IMG/VR virus record: IMGVR_UViG_3300035698_010358
Location: 1-64,000 of that record
Length of the DNA: 64,000 nt
Direction: 5' to 3' (one strand)
From: a virus
Within the stretch, counting starts at the first letter, position 1, and each line of letters opens with the position of its first letter. Of the stretch, positions 8,876-17,668 are shown piece by piece. The position numbers and the translations under genes were made by a program. The notes under the pieces are model-generated. The model saw nothing but the letters and a program-made list of their open reading frames with translations. It made no database searches and was not told the DNA's origin.

Positions 8876-9109
8876 ATGGACGTACTGGTTATCAAAAATA
8901 TTGAAGATGTTGCTATTTCCCCTAAAGCTAATGCCTTCCGAGTGTTGGATGATGGCAATGGGGTGAGCTGTTTCTTAGATTTTCTAGTATATAAACCAGA
9001 AAAAAACAAGGCTTGTGTCCTATCCAGAATCCAGATAAACCGTGGGTTCCTCTCAGTAATTCGAGATAGATTGGATATATCCCTGAAAGAAATAACTGAG
9101 GAGAGTTAA
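8876..9109 (+). CDS. Small phage protein, paralogue of the gene at 18318
   Basis: A 77-residue protein. Its core (AFRVLDD...CFLDFLVY...ACVLSRIQI...FLSVIRDRL...LKEI) aligns with residues ~20-75 of the protein at 18318 (AFRIITL...LLDFMSI...ASVVARIRV...FMASIRDRL...LEEI). The pattern suggests four beta strands and a C-terminal helix. The ribosome binding site is weak. The family is unnamed to me; its use twice among structural genes suggests a small virion or assembly factor. Confidence 0.65.
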   Translation: MDVLVIKNIEDVAISPKANAFRVLDDGNGVSCFLDFLVYKPEKNKACVLSRIQINRGFLSVIRDRLDISLKEITEES

Positions 9110-9212
9110 TTTCCCACAGTCTTTTCGGGTTTCATCGGTAAGGTGTGAGAGTTGAGAGATTACATGCTATTTCAAGGTCCACACTTATTAAGGATCGTTA
9201 ACGGAGGGAAAA

Positions 9213-10316
9213 ATGGCCCAGATAGTTCACAAACGTGGAGTTTTCCGGAAATTCAGAGCACTGAGCAGTATTCACATGGGGGCCTACGAAATGGACCTCC
9301 CGGCAAACTCAGAGGTTGAATTCGATGGCGTGGTGCTGATGTGGGGGGATGAGAAATATAATCTCCCTTTATTTGCTGGGGCTATCAATGCTAAATGGGC
9401 TGTCCCTATTGAGGATAACATCAGTCGTTATATCCCTCAGCCTGCCGGTGTTGAAGTTCGACCTGCTACATCGGACGGTCCTGAACGGGGTGCCCCGATG
9501 GTAATTGGGAAATCTCCTGATGAGGAAGATGTTCTGGTCGGCACAGTCGATGGCAACAATGCTCGTCGAGAATCCATTAATCATCCTCCAGTTCCTGCTG
9601 CTTCTCAGGACTCAATGGATAGAGCTGCTTCTCTGGCCACAGCACTTCGTCAACAGGCGGCTGCTGCTGAAGCTGCTGTAAAAGTAGAAACAGGTGATGA
9701 AACTCCTGTCACGGATGTTGGTTTCGTTGATGAAGTTAATGCTGAGACAGTCTATGCAGATCCTCCAAGTGTTCAACATTCGGATGACGATGATCCGGCA
9801 CCTGTCGTGATTCAATCCAAGACGTTTGATGACACCCCGAAGGTTACCCATAATGGGATGGAGATTATCTCCGAAGACCAGCAAGCTGTTCCTGTTGCCA
9901 CCATCGGTGATAGGAGTTCGGCTGCCGTCGGTTCTAATGCTTTGTCAAAGAATCGTACTGTCCTGTCGGATGCTTCTCAGGCAGCAACGGCTGTTAGAAT
10001 GGCAGAGGCCACAAAGCCTATCAGAACCATCAAGAAACCTGCTCCCATAGCTCAACCTACTCCCATAGCTCAACCTGCTCCCGTAGCTCAACCAGCTCCC
10101 GTAGCTCAACCAGCTCCCGTAGCAAAAACGGCTGCTGATGCCCCGGCTAAGAAAATCAAATGGAGCCGTAGTGGGATGAAACCCACAGAACGAGCCGTGG
10201 CTGCTGTAAGCAAGTACGGTTCTGATGAGAAAGCTCTGAAACAGATTATGAAACAAGAAACTGATCAGGTACGTCGACTGATCCGTAGAGAGCGGAAGAC
10301 CCAACAACGGGGTTAA
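9213..10316 (+). CDS. Structural-type protein with Pro/Ala/Gln repeat and basic C-terminal domain
   Basis: A 367-residue protein. Residues 1-75 form a compact beta-rich domain (VFRKFRALSSIHMGAYEMDLP). The middle is low-complexity and acidic. Residues ~276-305 are a PAPIAQ/PAPVAQ repeat, and the last ~60 residues are basic and helical (KPTERAVAAVSKYG...RRLIRRERK). The start has a GGAGGG ribosome binding site. The domain-linker-basic-tail layout suits a virion protein that bridges two partners or nucleic acid, but this is inference. No known family is recognised. Confidence 0.7.
   Translation: MAQIVHKRGVFRKFRALSSIHMGAYEMDLPANSEVEFDGVVLMWGDEKYNLPLFAGAINAKWAVPIEDNISRYIPQPAGVEVRPATSDGPERGAPMVIGKSPDEEDVLVGTVDGNNARRESINHPPVPAASQDSMDRAASLATALRQQAAAAEAAVKVETGDETPVTDVGFVDEVNAETVYADPPSVQHSDDDDPAPVVIQSKTFDDTPKVTHNGMEIISEDQQAVPVATIGDRSSAAVGSNALSKNRTVLSDASQAATAVRMAEATKPIRTIKKPAPIAQPTPIAQPAPVAQPAPVAQPAPVAKTAADAPAKKIKWSRSGMKPTERAVAAVSKYGSDEKALKQIMKQETDQVRRLIRRERKTQQRG
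10038..10127 (+). repeat. 18-bp tandem repeat, five units
   Basis: Five consecutive degenerate copies of CCTGCTCCCATAGCTCAA encode PAPIAQ/PAPVAQ. It is an extended Pro-rich linker, likely variable in copy number among relatives. Confidence 0.85.
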
Positions 10317-10349
10317 AACCTTTTTATGTGTCGGTTATCTTTCAATGAT

Positions 10350-10389
10350 AAACCTCTGTTGGGAACATAATGTTTCCTAATGGAGGTTT
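10350..10389 (+). promoter_or_regulatory. Hairpin containing the ribosome binding site of the next gene
   Basis: A long stem (AAACCTC.../...GAGGTTT with G-U pairs and one bulge, about 18 pairs) and TAA loop. The 3' arm contains the GGAGG ribosome binding site nine bases before the GTG at 10396 and is followed by five Ts. It may act as a terminator for upstream transcripts and also hide the ribosome binding site. The same layout occurs at 33191 and 40455. Confidence 0.6.
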
Positions 10390-10395
10390 TTCATT

Positions 10396-11070
10396 GTGAG
10401 ACAAAGTAAAAAAGCCAGTAGTCAAGCAGCATGGGCACTCCTAATGGGAGGTGTTGCACACGCCCGAGTAGATGCCCATCGTCTGAAACACCTGATAAAT
10501 CGAGCATTTCGTTTGGTGGAGGCTTCTGATGAAAAAGAACATATTTACCAAGTGGCCGGGGATATCATCGTAGGTATTCCTAAAAGGCTCGAACATTTAG
10601 AGATTGATTTGGACAGGACTGGTCTGGCATTATCTAAAATGGGTGCTGATTTTCTTTCTGCCCGATTACCTTTATCAGACAAAGTAATGGTGGATGAAGC
10701 TGTAGAAGCAGCTTTTGGACGACCTACTCCAAAGGACTCAGACGTAGCAAGATTGGCCAAGAGGTTCATGTTAGCTGTCATTAAAGAAAAATGGCCAAAG
10801 GCTCCCGGAGCAATTAAGGATGTTTTGGCCAAGTTAGATGAGTCTGGGGCCAAGTATAAGAAAATCTCTGATTGGTATCGGTGGGAATTTTCAGGTGATT
10901 ACAGTTACATTGCCTATCACCCCAAACGAGCCAAGCTCCTGAATATAAGTGGGGGTCAAGGGTCGAAGGCTTATACCTGGTTTGCCCGTAATAATTCCCA
11001 CAGATTCTCTGTGCAACCTATGGATGGTGGCACGGATGGCCCCTCCAATTGGCAGTGTAAACTGAAATGA
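10396..11070 (+). CDS. Conserved-type phage protein of unknown function
   Basis: A 224-residue protein with a GTG start chosen by its GGAGG ribosome binding site. The N-terminal half is helical and well ordered (HARVDAHRLKHLINRAFRLVE, then a 'YQVAGDIIVGIPKRLEHLE' helix pair and 'ALSKMGADFLSARLPLSD'). The C-terminal third (~150-224) looks beta-rich with many aromatics (WYRWEFSGDYSYIAYHP). Its stop overlaps the next start by four bases. I do not know its role; the context is accessory genes within the structural cluster. Confidence 0.75.
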   Translation: MRQSKKASSQAAWALLMGGVAHARVDAHRLKHLINRAFRLVEASDEKEHIYQVAGDIIVGIPKRLEHLEIDLDRTGLALSKMGADFLSARLPLSDKVMVDEAVEAAFGRPTPKDSDVARLAKRFMLAVIKEKWPKAPGAIKDVLAKLDESGAKYKKISDWYRWEFSGDYSYIAYHPKRAKLLNISGGQGSKAYTWFARNNSHRFSVQPMDGGTDGPSNWQCKLK

Positions 11071-12635
11071 GACGAAAAAGCTACAGCAGACCCACACAGG
11101 AATTACCCGGAGCTCAGACGTTTGTTCGTCCTGATACGGGTGATAAAAATAAGGATGTCAAACAGATTCTTCCTTCCCCTCCGTGGTCTCGTAGTAAACC
11201 AGCCCCACCTCTCGGATTTGGTAAGCCTGCTCCAGGGAATCAGAACTATAAGATTCCAAATAAACCTGGTGAAGATTCCCCTATTCCAAACCCTGCTCCA
11301 AGTACTACGGTTCATCGCCGCCCTGAAGTGAATTCAGCAGTGACTCGCCCCGGCCCACCTTCGGCTCTTAAACGGCAAAAAGATCAACGGGGCCAAGCCA
11401 AGATGTACCACAGAAAGTATTACAGGGGAAACAAAGGGAAAATTAAGCATCGGATGAAAATCTGGTATAATAAATGGAAGAACAAGTTTAATTATAAAAA
11501 AGACCAAGAGAAACGTCGAAAAAACCCTCAACGGTTTGAAAGAAAACCTGGTGGGGGGATTCAAGAGAATAAGAATAGGGCTGAACGTGATAGAAATAAG
11601 AATGCTGCGATGATGAATCTTCCAGCAGCTCGTTTAGTCAGTCTCGTAACTGGTCAGTATGGAATGATGTTAGGGGCCGACCCTGACACAGGTTACATCC
11701 TGTTGTATCTGGATAATCATGAAACAGTCGAAGTTCCTTTGGAAGTTTTCCTAGATGATTTTGTTATGTTATCAGAAGAAGATATTGAAACAGCTATGGA
11801 AAATCTTGATGCTGCTTTTGATATGGATGAAGAATCTGAGGCCGTTGATCGGATAGCTGCTCGGTATGCTGATTTTTTATATGAGAAACGTCCTCCTCAG
11901 ATGGATCCTGACACAACATATGATCGGGGTTCCGAACGGCAGAAGGATGATCCTCCCCCACCTGCACCGGGTCGAACACCTAATACTTATGTGTGGGACA
12001 ATCCAGGGTCAGCCAAGGTTATCCCTGACAACCGTGATTTTATTAATAATAAGGCTGCTATCAAAGTAGCGGCCAAGATTGCTGACATTCAGGATGCTTG
12101 CAGTTCTGAGTTACGTTCGAAAGCTGGGGGTGTGGAGATTCGTTTGGCTCGGGTAGATAATAAGAATGCAATGTGGTCATTCGATGCTACCGGGTCTGGT
12201 GGGAAGAAATATCGGATAAAGATTAAAGCTATTCCTAAAAAGGGAAATATTCGGGATATGAAGAAGGCTGACATCCTTGTTTCATGTTCCTGTCCGTATT
12301 GGCAATGGCAGGGTCCTGAGTATTATGCTAGGCAAGAAGGGTATCTCCTGGGTAAACCCCGAGGGACAGCTTCTAAACCTGACGTAAAAGACCCTCACAG
12401 CCACCACAAGGCGTGTAAGCATATTTTGGCATGTCTTGATAGGGTGGCAGGTTACACAGTGCCTGTGAAGCTGGGGAGAGCCAAGAAGACTGCTTCTGCA
12501 CTTCAGTATCTGGCTGATATTGTTTCTCAGGGAAAGATTATTGTTGTTTCTCGTGATCAAATGGAGTTAGAGTTGTTCGTTCGTCGGTATGGTTTGAAGA
12601 AGGCTTTTACAGGAGGAAACCATGCCAATTTATGA
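11067..12635 (+). CDS. SWIM zinc-finger protein
   Basis: A 522-residue protein. The first ~100 residues are Pro-rich. Residues ~110-185 are very basic (RKYYRGNKGKIKHR, NPQRFERK) and could bind nucleic acid. The middle (~190-275) is an acidic helical domain. The C-terminal part carries a SWIM-type metal site: CSCPYWQWQG (~407-416) and, ~40 residues later, HKACKHILA, matching CxCx(n)CxH. SWIM domains mediate DNA or protein binding. A virion protein that contacts DNA or a head scaffold partner is possible. It overlaps its neighbours on both sides. Confidence 0.75.
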   Translation: MRRKSYSRPTQELPGAQTFVRPDTGDKNKDVKQILPSPPWSRSKPAPPLGFGKPAPGNQNYKIPNKPGEDSPIPNPAPSTTVHRRPEVNSAVTRPGPPSALKRQKDQRGQAKMYHRKYYRGNKGKIKHRMKIWYNKWKNKFNYKKDQEKRRKNPQRFERKPGGGIQENKNRAERDRNKNAAMMNLPAARLVSLVTGQYGMMLGADPDTGYILLYLDNHETVEVPLEVFLDDFVMLSEEDIETAMENLDAAFDMDEESEAVDRIAARYADFLYEKRPPQMDPDTTYDRGSERQKDDPPPPAPGRTPNTYVWDNPGSAKVIPDNRDFINNKAAIKVAAKIADIQDACSSELRSKAGGVEIRLARVDNKNAMWSFDATGSGGKKYRIKIKAIPKKGNIRDMKKADILVSCSCPYWQWQGPEYYARQEGYLLGKPRGTASKPDVKDPHSHHKACKHILACLDRVAGYTVPVKLGRAKKTASALQYLADIVSQGKIIVVSRDQMELELFVRRYGLKKAFTGGNHANL

Positions 12636-13011
12636 ATTTAGATGTTGTGATGAGAAATGTTTGGAAGAGTTCGAGATGATTTTAACCTTTGACGAGTATA
12701 GAAACCCCCAAGTTTGCCCTGTTTGCGGAAAGTCTTCCAAAAAGCTGGTGTCCTTGGGTGATTTTATCCTGAAGGGGGATGGATGGTACGGAAAAGCCCA
12801 GAGAATTAAAGGGCAGATGAAAAAGAAGAACGAACGTATTCTGGAACGTCAGAAAGATAGATATCACGGGACTGGTCCATGCTTACAACCGAATGTAGGT
12901 GGGGAACATGTTGATTCATGGAAAGATGCTCAAAAACTTGCTGCCGATAAGGGGAAGGTTTCTGAGACCTATCAGCCTATGGTAGAAAAAGAAAAAAGAG
13001 GTGCCGTATGA
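12622..13011 (+). CDS. FmdB-type zinc ribbon protein
   Basis: A 129-residue protein that begins with the FmdB-family pattern MPIYEFRC, with Cys at 8/9 and 13 and a CPVCGKS pair at ~33-36 forming a zinc ribbon. A basic helix (KKKNERILERQKDRYHG) follows. Its start lies 14 bases inside the preceding gene behind an AGGAGG ribosome binding site. FmdB ribbons are often annotated as regulators but are poorly characterised; in phages they commonly sit among structural genes. A second copy lies at 34464. Confidence 0.75.
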   Translation: MPIYEFRCCDEKCLEEFEMILTFDEYRNPQVCPVCGKSSKKLVSLGDFILKGDGWYGKAQRIKGQMKKKNERILERQKDRYHGTGPCLQPNVGGEHVDSWKDAQKLAADKGKVSETYQPMVEKEKRGAV

Positions 13012-13868
13012 GCAATTATGGACCATTTGATGCCCGTATCGGCATCTTGGAGCGTACACCACATTTCGTTGATTTAATTACTCGGAACAAACCGGGTGTG
13101 ACTCAATACCGTCTTTGGGGTGCTCGTAACATCAATGATGTTTACGGGGATTTAACTGATAGTGGTGTTGGTGGTACTGGCCCAACATTGATGATGACAG
13201 CCAATTTTGCAGGGCAGCGTGTTCAGAGTCCTGAGCTTGTCCGTCGTAGGGCTGGGATGGTTGAGGAAAGCCGTAAAGGCCAGACTTCTTTCCAGTTTGA
13301 CATCGTTGATTTCCTGGCTCCGGGGGTCCCTCAACCATTTGGTTCGGATGAGGAACCTGTATTTGTCCGTTTGCAGGAGTTCAGGCAGGCAACAGGATTA
13401 TGGCAATCTGTTCCAATAGGAGCACCTATCAATCCAGGTGTGCCAATCCTCGGACCCGCTCTGGTAGTTCCCGGATCAAGACAAAACAAAGCAATTTCTA
13501 CTGAAGTTATGGGTATTGCCCCAGCAGCCACGGGTTGCATGGAGATGTATCCCCCGAACTTTGATGAGACACTTCAGCAACCCATCCCGATGCATTTTGT
13601 GTTCCCTCGGCCTGTGGACAATATTATTATTCGTAATGATGCTGAAGACGAAGATACATGGCTTTTGGTGTCCTACGGCATTGGCCAGCATATGTTTGCT
13701 ATTCCGGGTGGTAGGGGCAACCAAAGTACCGTGGCTTATGATTCGGCTCAAGGTAGCATTCATGAAATGATTGTGGCTTGTGATACCCCGGTTCCACCAA
13801 GTTCTATTGGTGCTGACCCAGGGTGTCCATTTACGGTAGTCGTTGTTTCACCCAGTTGGAGGATGTAA
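13008..13868 (+). CDS. Virion structural protein of unknown type
   Basis: A 286-residue beta-rich protein without low-complexity regions (residues 'VTQYRLWGARNINDVYGD', 'QSTVAYDSAQGS', hydrophobic C-terminus 'PFTVVVVSPSWRM'). It overlaps the FmdB-type gene by four bases. The sequence resembles a capsid or collar surface protein in composition, but no motif allows naming. The structural assignment is inferred from neighbours and composition. Confidence 0.65.
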   Translation: MSNYGPFDARIGILERTPHFVDLITRNKPGVTQYRLWGARNINDVYGDLTDSGVGGTGPTLMMTANFAGQRVQSPELVRRRAGMVEESRKGQTSFQFDIVDFLAPGVPQPFGSDEEPVFVRLQEFRQATGLWQSVPIGAPINPGVPILGPALVVPGSRQNKAISTEVMGIAPAATGCMEMYPPNFDETLQQPIPMHFVFPRPVDNIIIRNDAEDEDTWLLVSYGIGQHMFAIPGGRGNQSTVAYDSAQGSIHEMIVACDTPVPPSSIGADPGCPFTVVVVSPSWRM

Positions 13869-13871
13869 ACA

Positions 13872-14201
13872 GTGGCAAAAAAAGAGAACCGCTGGCCTCC
13901 TATGATTAGCCCTCCTGGTTGGTTGATTGAGTCGGAGATGAACGGGCAGGGGTTAATGATTAAGGATTTGGTTACTCATACCGGTGTGTCACATGATGAA
14001 ATACAGAGGATATTTTCAGGTGTCACAGAAATCACTCCAGAATTTGCTGAAAGTGTTGAAGGCATGTTAAGTATTGGTAAGTCTTTACTTTTAAGACTGG
14101 TGGATGATTATAAAGGTTATTTGGGGTTCCGTGAGTGGGAAACTAACCAAGAGTCAATAAGACTATTACCCTGTTTGAAAATGTTTATGAACCTCATATA
14201 A
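13872..14201 (+). CDS. HigA-like helix-turn-helix protein
   Basis: A 109-residue protein with a GTG start and GGAGG ribosome binding site. Residues ~10-75 follow the HigA/XRE layout: 'SPPGWLIESEMNGQGLMIKDLV...GVSHDEIQRIFSGVTEITPEFAESVEGML'. The family represses toxin genes or acts as a DNA-binding regulator. No HigB-like toxin flanks it, so it is probably a solitary regulator or co-opted DNA-binding protein. It sits alone between two structural blocks and is followed by a 128-base gap. Confidence 0.7.
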   Translation: MAKKENRWPPMISPPGWLIESEMNGQGLMIKDLVTHTGVSHDEIQRIFSGVTEITPEFAESVEGMLSIGKSLLLRLVDDYKGYLGFREWETNQESIRLLPCLKMFMNLI

Positions 14202-14273
14202 TGCTGGCTTTCATCCTTTCATAACCAAACTATTGAAGCAACTCCTAGTTTAATAAACCCCTACAGTTAAGTG

Positions 14274-14292
14274 AGCAGGAATTTGTCCTGCT
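14274..14292 (+). other. Small hairpin in the gap before the triple-paralogue operon
   Basis: AGCAGGA / TCCTGCT with a five-base loop, 37 bases before the start at 14330. It lacks a T run, so it is more likely a 5' leader structure than a terminator. Confidence 0.4.
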
Positions 14293-14329
14293 TGTTCGGA
14301 TTAATTTCTTTCGAGACGGAGGTTAAAAC

Positions 14330-15511
14330 ATGCCTTATATCTGTCTAACAAGAAGTGACATCCCGGACGGAACATTGCAGATTTTAGATTTGATACCTAA
14401 CGCATCCCAACGGCACCCAGGTTATGACCCCCCTGCCCAGACGCGTTATATAAATCGAGTCCAAAATGAAGCTATTGCTCTTGTCAACGGGGTGTCCTAC
14501 GGGGTAAAAAATGGGCTGGCTGCCTATATCCTGGACAGAGTCGAGCCGGGCGGACTACAAGTTGGGTCGGCTGAAGTGGATTTGGATGCTCCTGGAGCAG
14601 TCCTAGCTACTGACACTATCACCATTGGTGGAGTTGTTTTCACAGCTACGGATGGGTTGTATGACCCTGCATTACAGGAATTCTATTCTGATGTGGGTGG
14701 TGGTTCTGACGAAACAGTCATGGCCAATTCACTTATTGATGCTGTAAACGACCCTGCAACTCAGGCATTGCTCCTGGCAGCGGGTTCTACTGTTACAGCA
14801 TCTGCTGGTGCTTCATTAGGTGCTGGACAAGTCACTCTGACAGCCGATACGGCTGGTGCAACTGGAGGATTAACTCTGGCTGAAAGCACTGCCGGGTTAC
14901 GGATTGACATTTCAAATGATCATCTGGCTCGAACTTTTGAGGCTTTTACAGCCCGACAGCTTGCCAACATTACCGAACGAATCATTATTCGTTTGGATGC
15001 AGCTTCTGCTCTGACGGCTACTGATGTCAATACTGCAATCAATGCTGAGGGTGGTGTTTCTGGTTGTTCGATTGCCAGTGTTGGAACTCTGGGTTCTCTG
15101 GTGGAAATGCTTTCAATCCTGGCTGGCCGTGGATACAGACTTCCTGACTTGGCTTCCGTCTACACAGGGGCAACTTATGACATCTGGCATAGTGCAGCAG
15201 CCGGAGGTTTTGACATCTCCCGTTTGGTGAATGACACCAATATGGTAGCTGGTGAGCTTACCCCAACAAACATTGGTGGTGACAGTGCTCAGGTTCCGGT
15301 GAAAGGTATCACAAATACTTTCCACAGTTCAGCTTTAGACATTTCCCTTCTGGAAGGTGATCTGTCAAAGATGGGCTCAGGACTCACACTCTGGCCGGAT
15401 AGTGACCCTATCCCCCATTTCCCGTGGACGTACCAGAAGGGTACTTCTTATGCTCAAACAACCGCCCGTGTCGTCACAGTCTATGATGATGACGGCACAG
15501 TTCTCGTCTAA
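14330..15511 (+). CDS. Structural protein, paralogue 1 of 3, with an inserted beta-rich domain
   Basis: A 393-residue protein. The shared framework is an N-terminal 'TRSDIPDGTLQILDLIPNASQ' segment, an 'AAYILDRVEPGG' helix, a '...GSLVEMLSILAGRGYRLPD' block and a C-terminal 'VTVYDDDGTVLV'. These match the next two genes. Unlike them it carries an extra ~110-residue insertion (~80-195, 'TDTITIGGVVFTATDG') of the kind seen as Ig-like or adhesin-like inserts in phage structural proteins. Strong ribosome binding site. A repeated virion surface or head-tail component is inferred. Confidence 0.7.
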   Translation: MPYICLTRSDIPDGTLQILDLIPNASQRHPGYDPPAQTRYINRVQNEAIALVNGVSYGVKNGLAAYILDRVEPGGLQVGSAEVDLDAPGAVLATDTITIGGVVFTATDGLYDPALQEFYSDVGGGSDETVMANSLIDAVNDPATQALLLAAGSTVTASAGASLGAGQVTLTADTAGATGGLTLAESTAGLRIDISNDHLARTFEAFTARQLANITERIIIRLDAASALTATDVNTAINAEGGVSGCSIASVGTLGSLVEMLSILAGRGYRLPDLASVYTGATYDIWHSAAAGGFDISRLVNDTNMVAGELTPTNIGGDSAQVPVKGITNTFHSSALDISLLEGDLSKMGSGLTLWPDSDPIPHFPWTYQKGTSYAQTTARVVTVYDDDGTVLV

Positions 15512-15525
15512 AGGAGGGATTTACT

Positions 15526-16332
15526 ATGGCTTATGCGTACATCGTATTGAACCGTAACGACATTGCAGACAACCTTCTGCAAGTGTTTGACATCAAACCC
15601 AACACTAGCCAGCTCGGCATTTATGATGCTGCTTGGGCTAGCCAGGGTGGTCAAACTGGGTATTTAACGTGGCTGTCCCAACACGATGTTGTGGCTACCA
15701 CAGCTGGAGCTGCTGCCATTGAAGTCACTGATGCTGCATACAAAGGGCTGAATGCTTACCTGATTGATAACGTTGAAAACGTTCAGGATGGTAACTTGGC
15801 TCTGACCGACACTCTGGCTATTGCAGTTGGGGATCTTATCCGTGACCGTTTATCGGCAGGTGGAACTCTGACTCTGGCCATCCTCAACACCATTATCAAC
15901 AATACCATCGGTGGGGCAGCCAGCTCTGACCTCGATGGTACAGCAGCAGCCTCCTACTCGACTGGGACGGTTGAGGAAGTCCTCCGTGTTCTGGCCGGTG
16001 AGGTTTACCGTGTCCCAGCAGGAGCTCAGGTTGGTAATGCTGCCAATGCTTTCCCTGGTCATGGTACAACCCACGTCAGGCTTGGTGGCTATGTGGCTAC
16101 TACGGACAGTGAATTCCGTCACGTTCGTAAGTTTGCTAACACAGGTGCCCTGAACCTGTCGTGTTTGTCGGGCAACATGTCCAAGATTAAAGCGGCCACC
16201 TACTCCTTCGTGAACCCTCTGTTCACCTATGGGGCAGCAGGCACAGCTTTGACATTGGATGGAACCCATATCCCAGCAACCGGAGTTGCAGCAGCTGTTG
16301 CAGTCTACGAAAATGACGGCGAACTGCTGTAA
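15526..16332 (+). CDS. Structural protein, paralogue 2 of 3
   Basis: A 268-residue protein starting MAYAYIVLNRNDI, matching its neighbours at 'LLQVFDIKPNTSQ', 'LNAYLIDNVENV', 'SSDLDGTAAASYSTGTVEEVLRVLAG' (read in parts) and the C-terminal 'AVYENDGELL'. AAGGAGG ribosome binding site 14 bases after the previous gene. It is the shortest of the three and probably closest to the core fold. Function unknown; three tandem copies suggest related parts of one virion assembly with different partners. Confidence 0.7.
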   Translation: MAYAYIVLNRNDIADNLLQVFDIKPNTSQLGIYDAAWASQGGQTGYLTWLSQHDVVATTAGAAAIEVTDAAYKGLNAYLIDNVENVQDGNLALTDTLAIAVGDLIRDRLSAGGTLTLAILNTIINNTIGGAASSDLDGTAAASYSTGTVEEVLRVLAGEVYRVPAGAQVGNAANAFPGHGTTHVRLGGYVATTDSEFRHVRKFANTGALNLSCLSGNMSKIKAATYSFVNPLFTYGAAGTALTLDGTHIPATGVAAAVAVYENDGELL

Positions 16333-16344
16333 GGAGGTAATTTC

Positions 16345-17292
16345 ATGGCACATAGAGCTTATGTTCTTGCCCAACGGAACGATGTGACTGGGATGAATAT
16401 CCAAGTCCTCGATCTCAAGCCAAATTCGAGCCAGAAAAGTGGTTCTTATGATGGTGACGGGCAAACTTTCTATTTGAATTCCATTGACACCGCTGGAACT
16501 ACCCACATGATTGACAATGGGTATGAGTCCGGCAGTCGTCAGACGACTATGATTGCTTTTTACGAAGCAGTTGCCGATGACACCACCGGTGGTGGAAACG
16601 ACGTTCTTGCTAACCAGAATGCCTGCCTTGGTTTGGCTGCTTACCTCCGTGAGCATGTACAACCTGGTGGTGTTGCCTCGGCTACAGCCGGTCGTATGAC
16701 CTTGGCTCATGCTAACGATCAGGCAAGTGCTATCTTGGCTTTGGTGGTTTCTGGTAGTGACTTGACTTTGGCTGGAATCAACGCAGTCCTGGTGAGTGTG
16801 GCAGACGGTGGTGTGGCCAACACGGACCTCGACGGTGCAGCAACCCTGTCGAAATCGTTCGGTAGTGTGAGCGACATCCTTCGTATCGTAGCTGGTGAGA
16901 TTTATCGTTCTCCGATGAATTGCATCGTCTGTAACGTAGCCAATCAGTTCCAGTCCCTGGCAGAACGAGATGTTCTGGTACTTGCCCAAGTGAGTGCAAC
17001 TACTGAGAAGACCTTCGTGTCTCAAGGTGGCTTCTTGAGTAATCTGGAAAACGGTTACGAGAAAATCCCGACGTTGGCAATCACTGGTGATATGATGGCA
17101 TCCATCGGCGGTGGCTACCTGTTCAAAATGGAAGCTGGGATGACCTTCAAAAACCCTGGCTTTGCTTATGCAGCAGCCGATGTCACTCCTTACAAACCCC
17201 GTGCCAATGACCTGAGTGGTACAAACATTCCGGCAACAGGGACTCTGGGAGCCGTGCGTGTTTACGATTATGAAGGAACCAACCTGCTGTAA
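16345..17292 (+). CDS. Structural protein, paralogue 3 of 3
   Basis: A 315-residue protein with the same N-terminal 'QRNDVTGMNIQVLDLKPNSSQ', central 'NTDLDGAATLSKSFG' and 'SDILRIVAGEIYRSP', and C-terminal 'VRVYDYEGTNLL' segments as its two upstream neighbours. TAAGGAGG ribosome binding site overlaps the region of the previous stop. It is followed by a strong terminator, so the three genes form one operon. Confidence 0.7.
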   Translation: MAHRAYVLAQRNDVTGMNIQVLDLKPNSSQKSGSYDGDGQTFYLNSIDTAGTTHMIDNGYESGSRQTTMIAFYEAVADDTTGGGNDVLANQNACLGLAAYLREHVQPGGVASATAGRMTLAHANDQASAILALVVSGSDLTLAGINAVLVSVADGGVANTDLDGAATLSKSFGSVSDILRIVAGEIYRSPMNCIVCNVANQFQSLAERDVLVLAQVSATTEKTFVSQGGFLSNLENGYEKIPTLAITGDMMASIGGGYLFKMEAGMTFKNPGFAYAAADVTPYKPRANDLSGTNIPATGTLGAVRVYDYEGTNLL

Positions 17293-17320
17293 AAAGCCAG
17301 TTCCTGCTCCAGATAGATGA

Positions 17321-17350
17321 CGGAGGCCATGATGGCCTCCGTTTTCTTTT
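17321..17350 (+). terminator. Rho-independent terminator after the triple-paralogue operon
   Basis: A perfect 9-bp stem (CGGAGGCCA / TGGCCTCCG) with a three-base loop followed by TTTTCTTTT. Confidence 0.9.
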
Positions 17351-17364
17351 ATATAACCCTGCTT

Positions 17365-17378
17365 AGTATAGGAACCCC
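17365..17378 (+). promoter_or_regulatory. Candidate phage promoter element (AGTATAGGAACCCC)
   Basis: Placed just after a terminator and ~58 bases before the ATG at 17423, with TTATAT ten bases upstream. It matches elements at 6656, 22649 and 25507. Confidence 0.4.
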
Positions 17379-17422
17379 GTTTTTTGTGGGTGGGGGAAAT
17401 AAAACAGACAAGGAGAACAGAC

Positions 17423-17668
17423 ATGGAAACGACAAAAGAATTTAGAACTTCAGACCTCTATTTTGCAGCTTATCTGAAAGTGGCTGGTGTGGAATTCAAA
17501 GGAACGACCAAAGAAGGAAATCGAGTTTTCTTCATGTTCGAGTCTGGGGGAAGTATTCCTGACCTGAAAACACAGTATTTCAACCGGGTGGCTAAGGTCC
17601 CAGCCCTGACGTTCGTGGATGAAGTTCGTTCAATGAAGGGTCTGACTTACATGGAAACAGGAAGCTAA
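17423..17668 (+). CDS. DUF5659-like small protein
   Basis: An 81-residue protein. ATG at 17423 is chosen over upstream in-frame starts because AAGGAG lies at correct spacing. The pattern 'FRTSDLYFAAYLKVAGVEFKG...NRVFFMFE...YFN...VPALTFVDEVRSMKGL' resembles the DUF5659 family, small proteins frequent in phages and mobile elements with no known function. It ends immediately before the next start. Confidence 0.7.
   Translation: METTKEFRTSDLYFAAYLKVAGVEFKGTTKEGNRVFFMFESGGSIPDLKTQYFNRVAKVPALTFVDEVRSMKGLTYMETGS

Noticed and set aside
13872-14201. A complete HigBA toxin-antitoxin pair
   Set aside because: Only the HigA-like protein is present. The flanking genes are structural and the gap downstream encodes no RelE/HigB-like protein.
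14330-17292. Diversity-generating retroelement target repeats among the tandem paralogues
   Set aside because: The similarity is ordinary protein paralogy. No template repeat with adenine-specific changes and no reverse transcriptase is seen.
15850-17424. Long minus-strand frame (524 codons) opposite the tandem paralogues
   Set aside because: It lies wholly over two well-supported + strand genes with good ribosome binding sites and terminator. Its His/Cys/Ser-rich composition is that of an antisense shadow.
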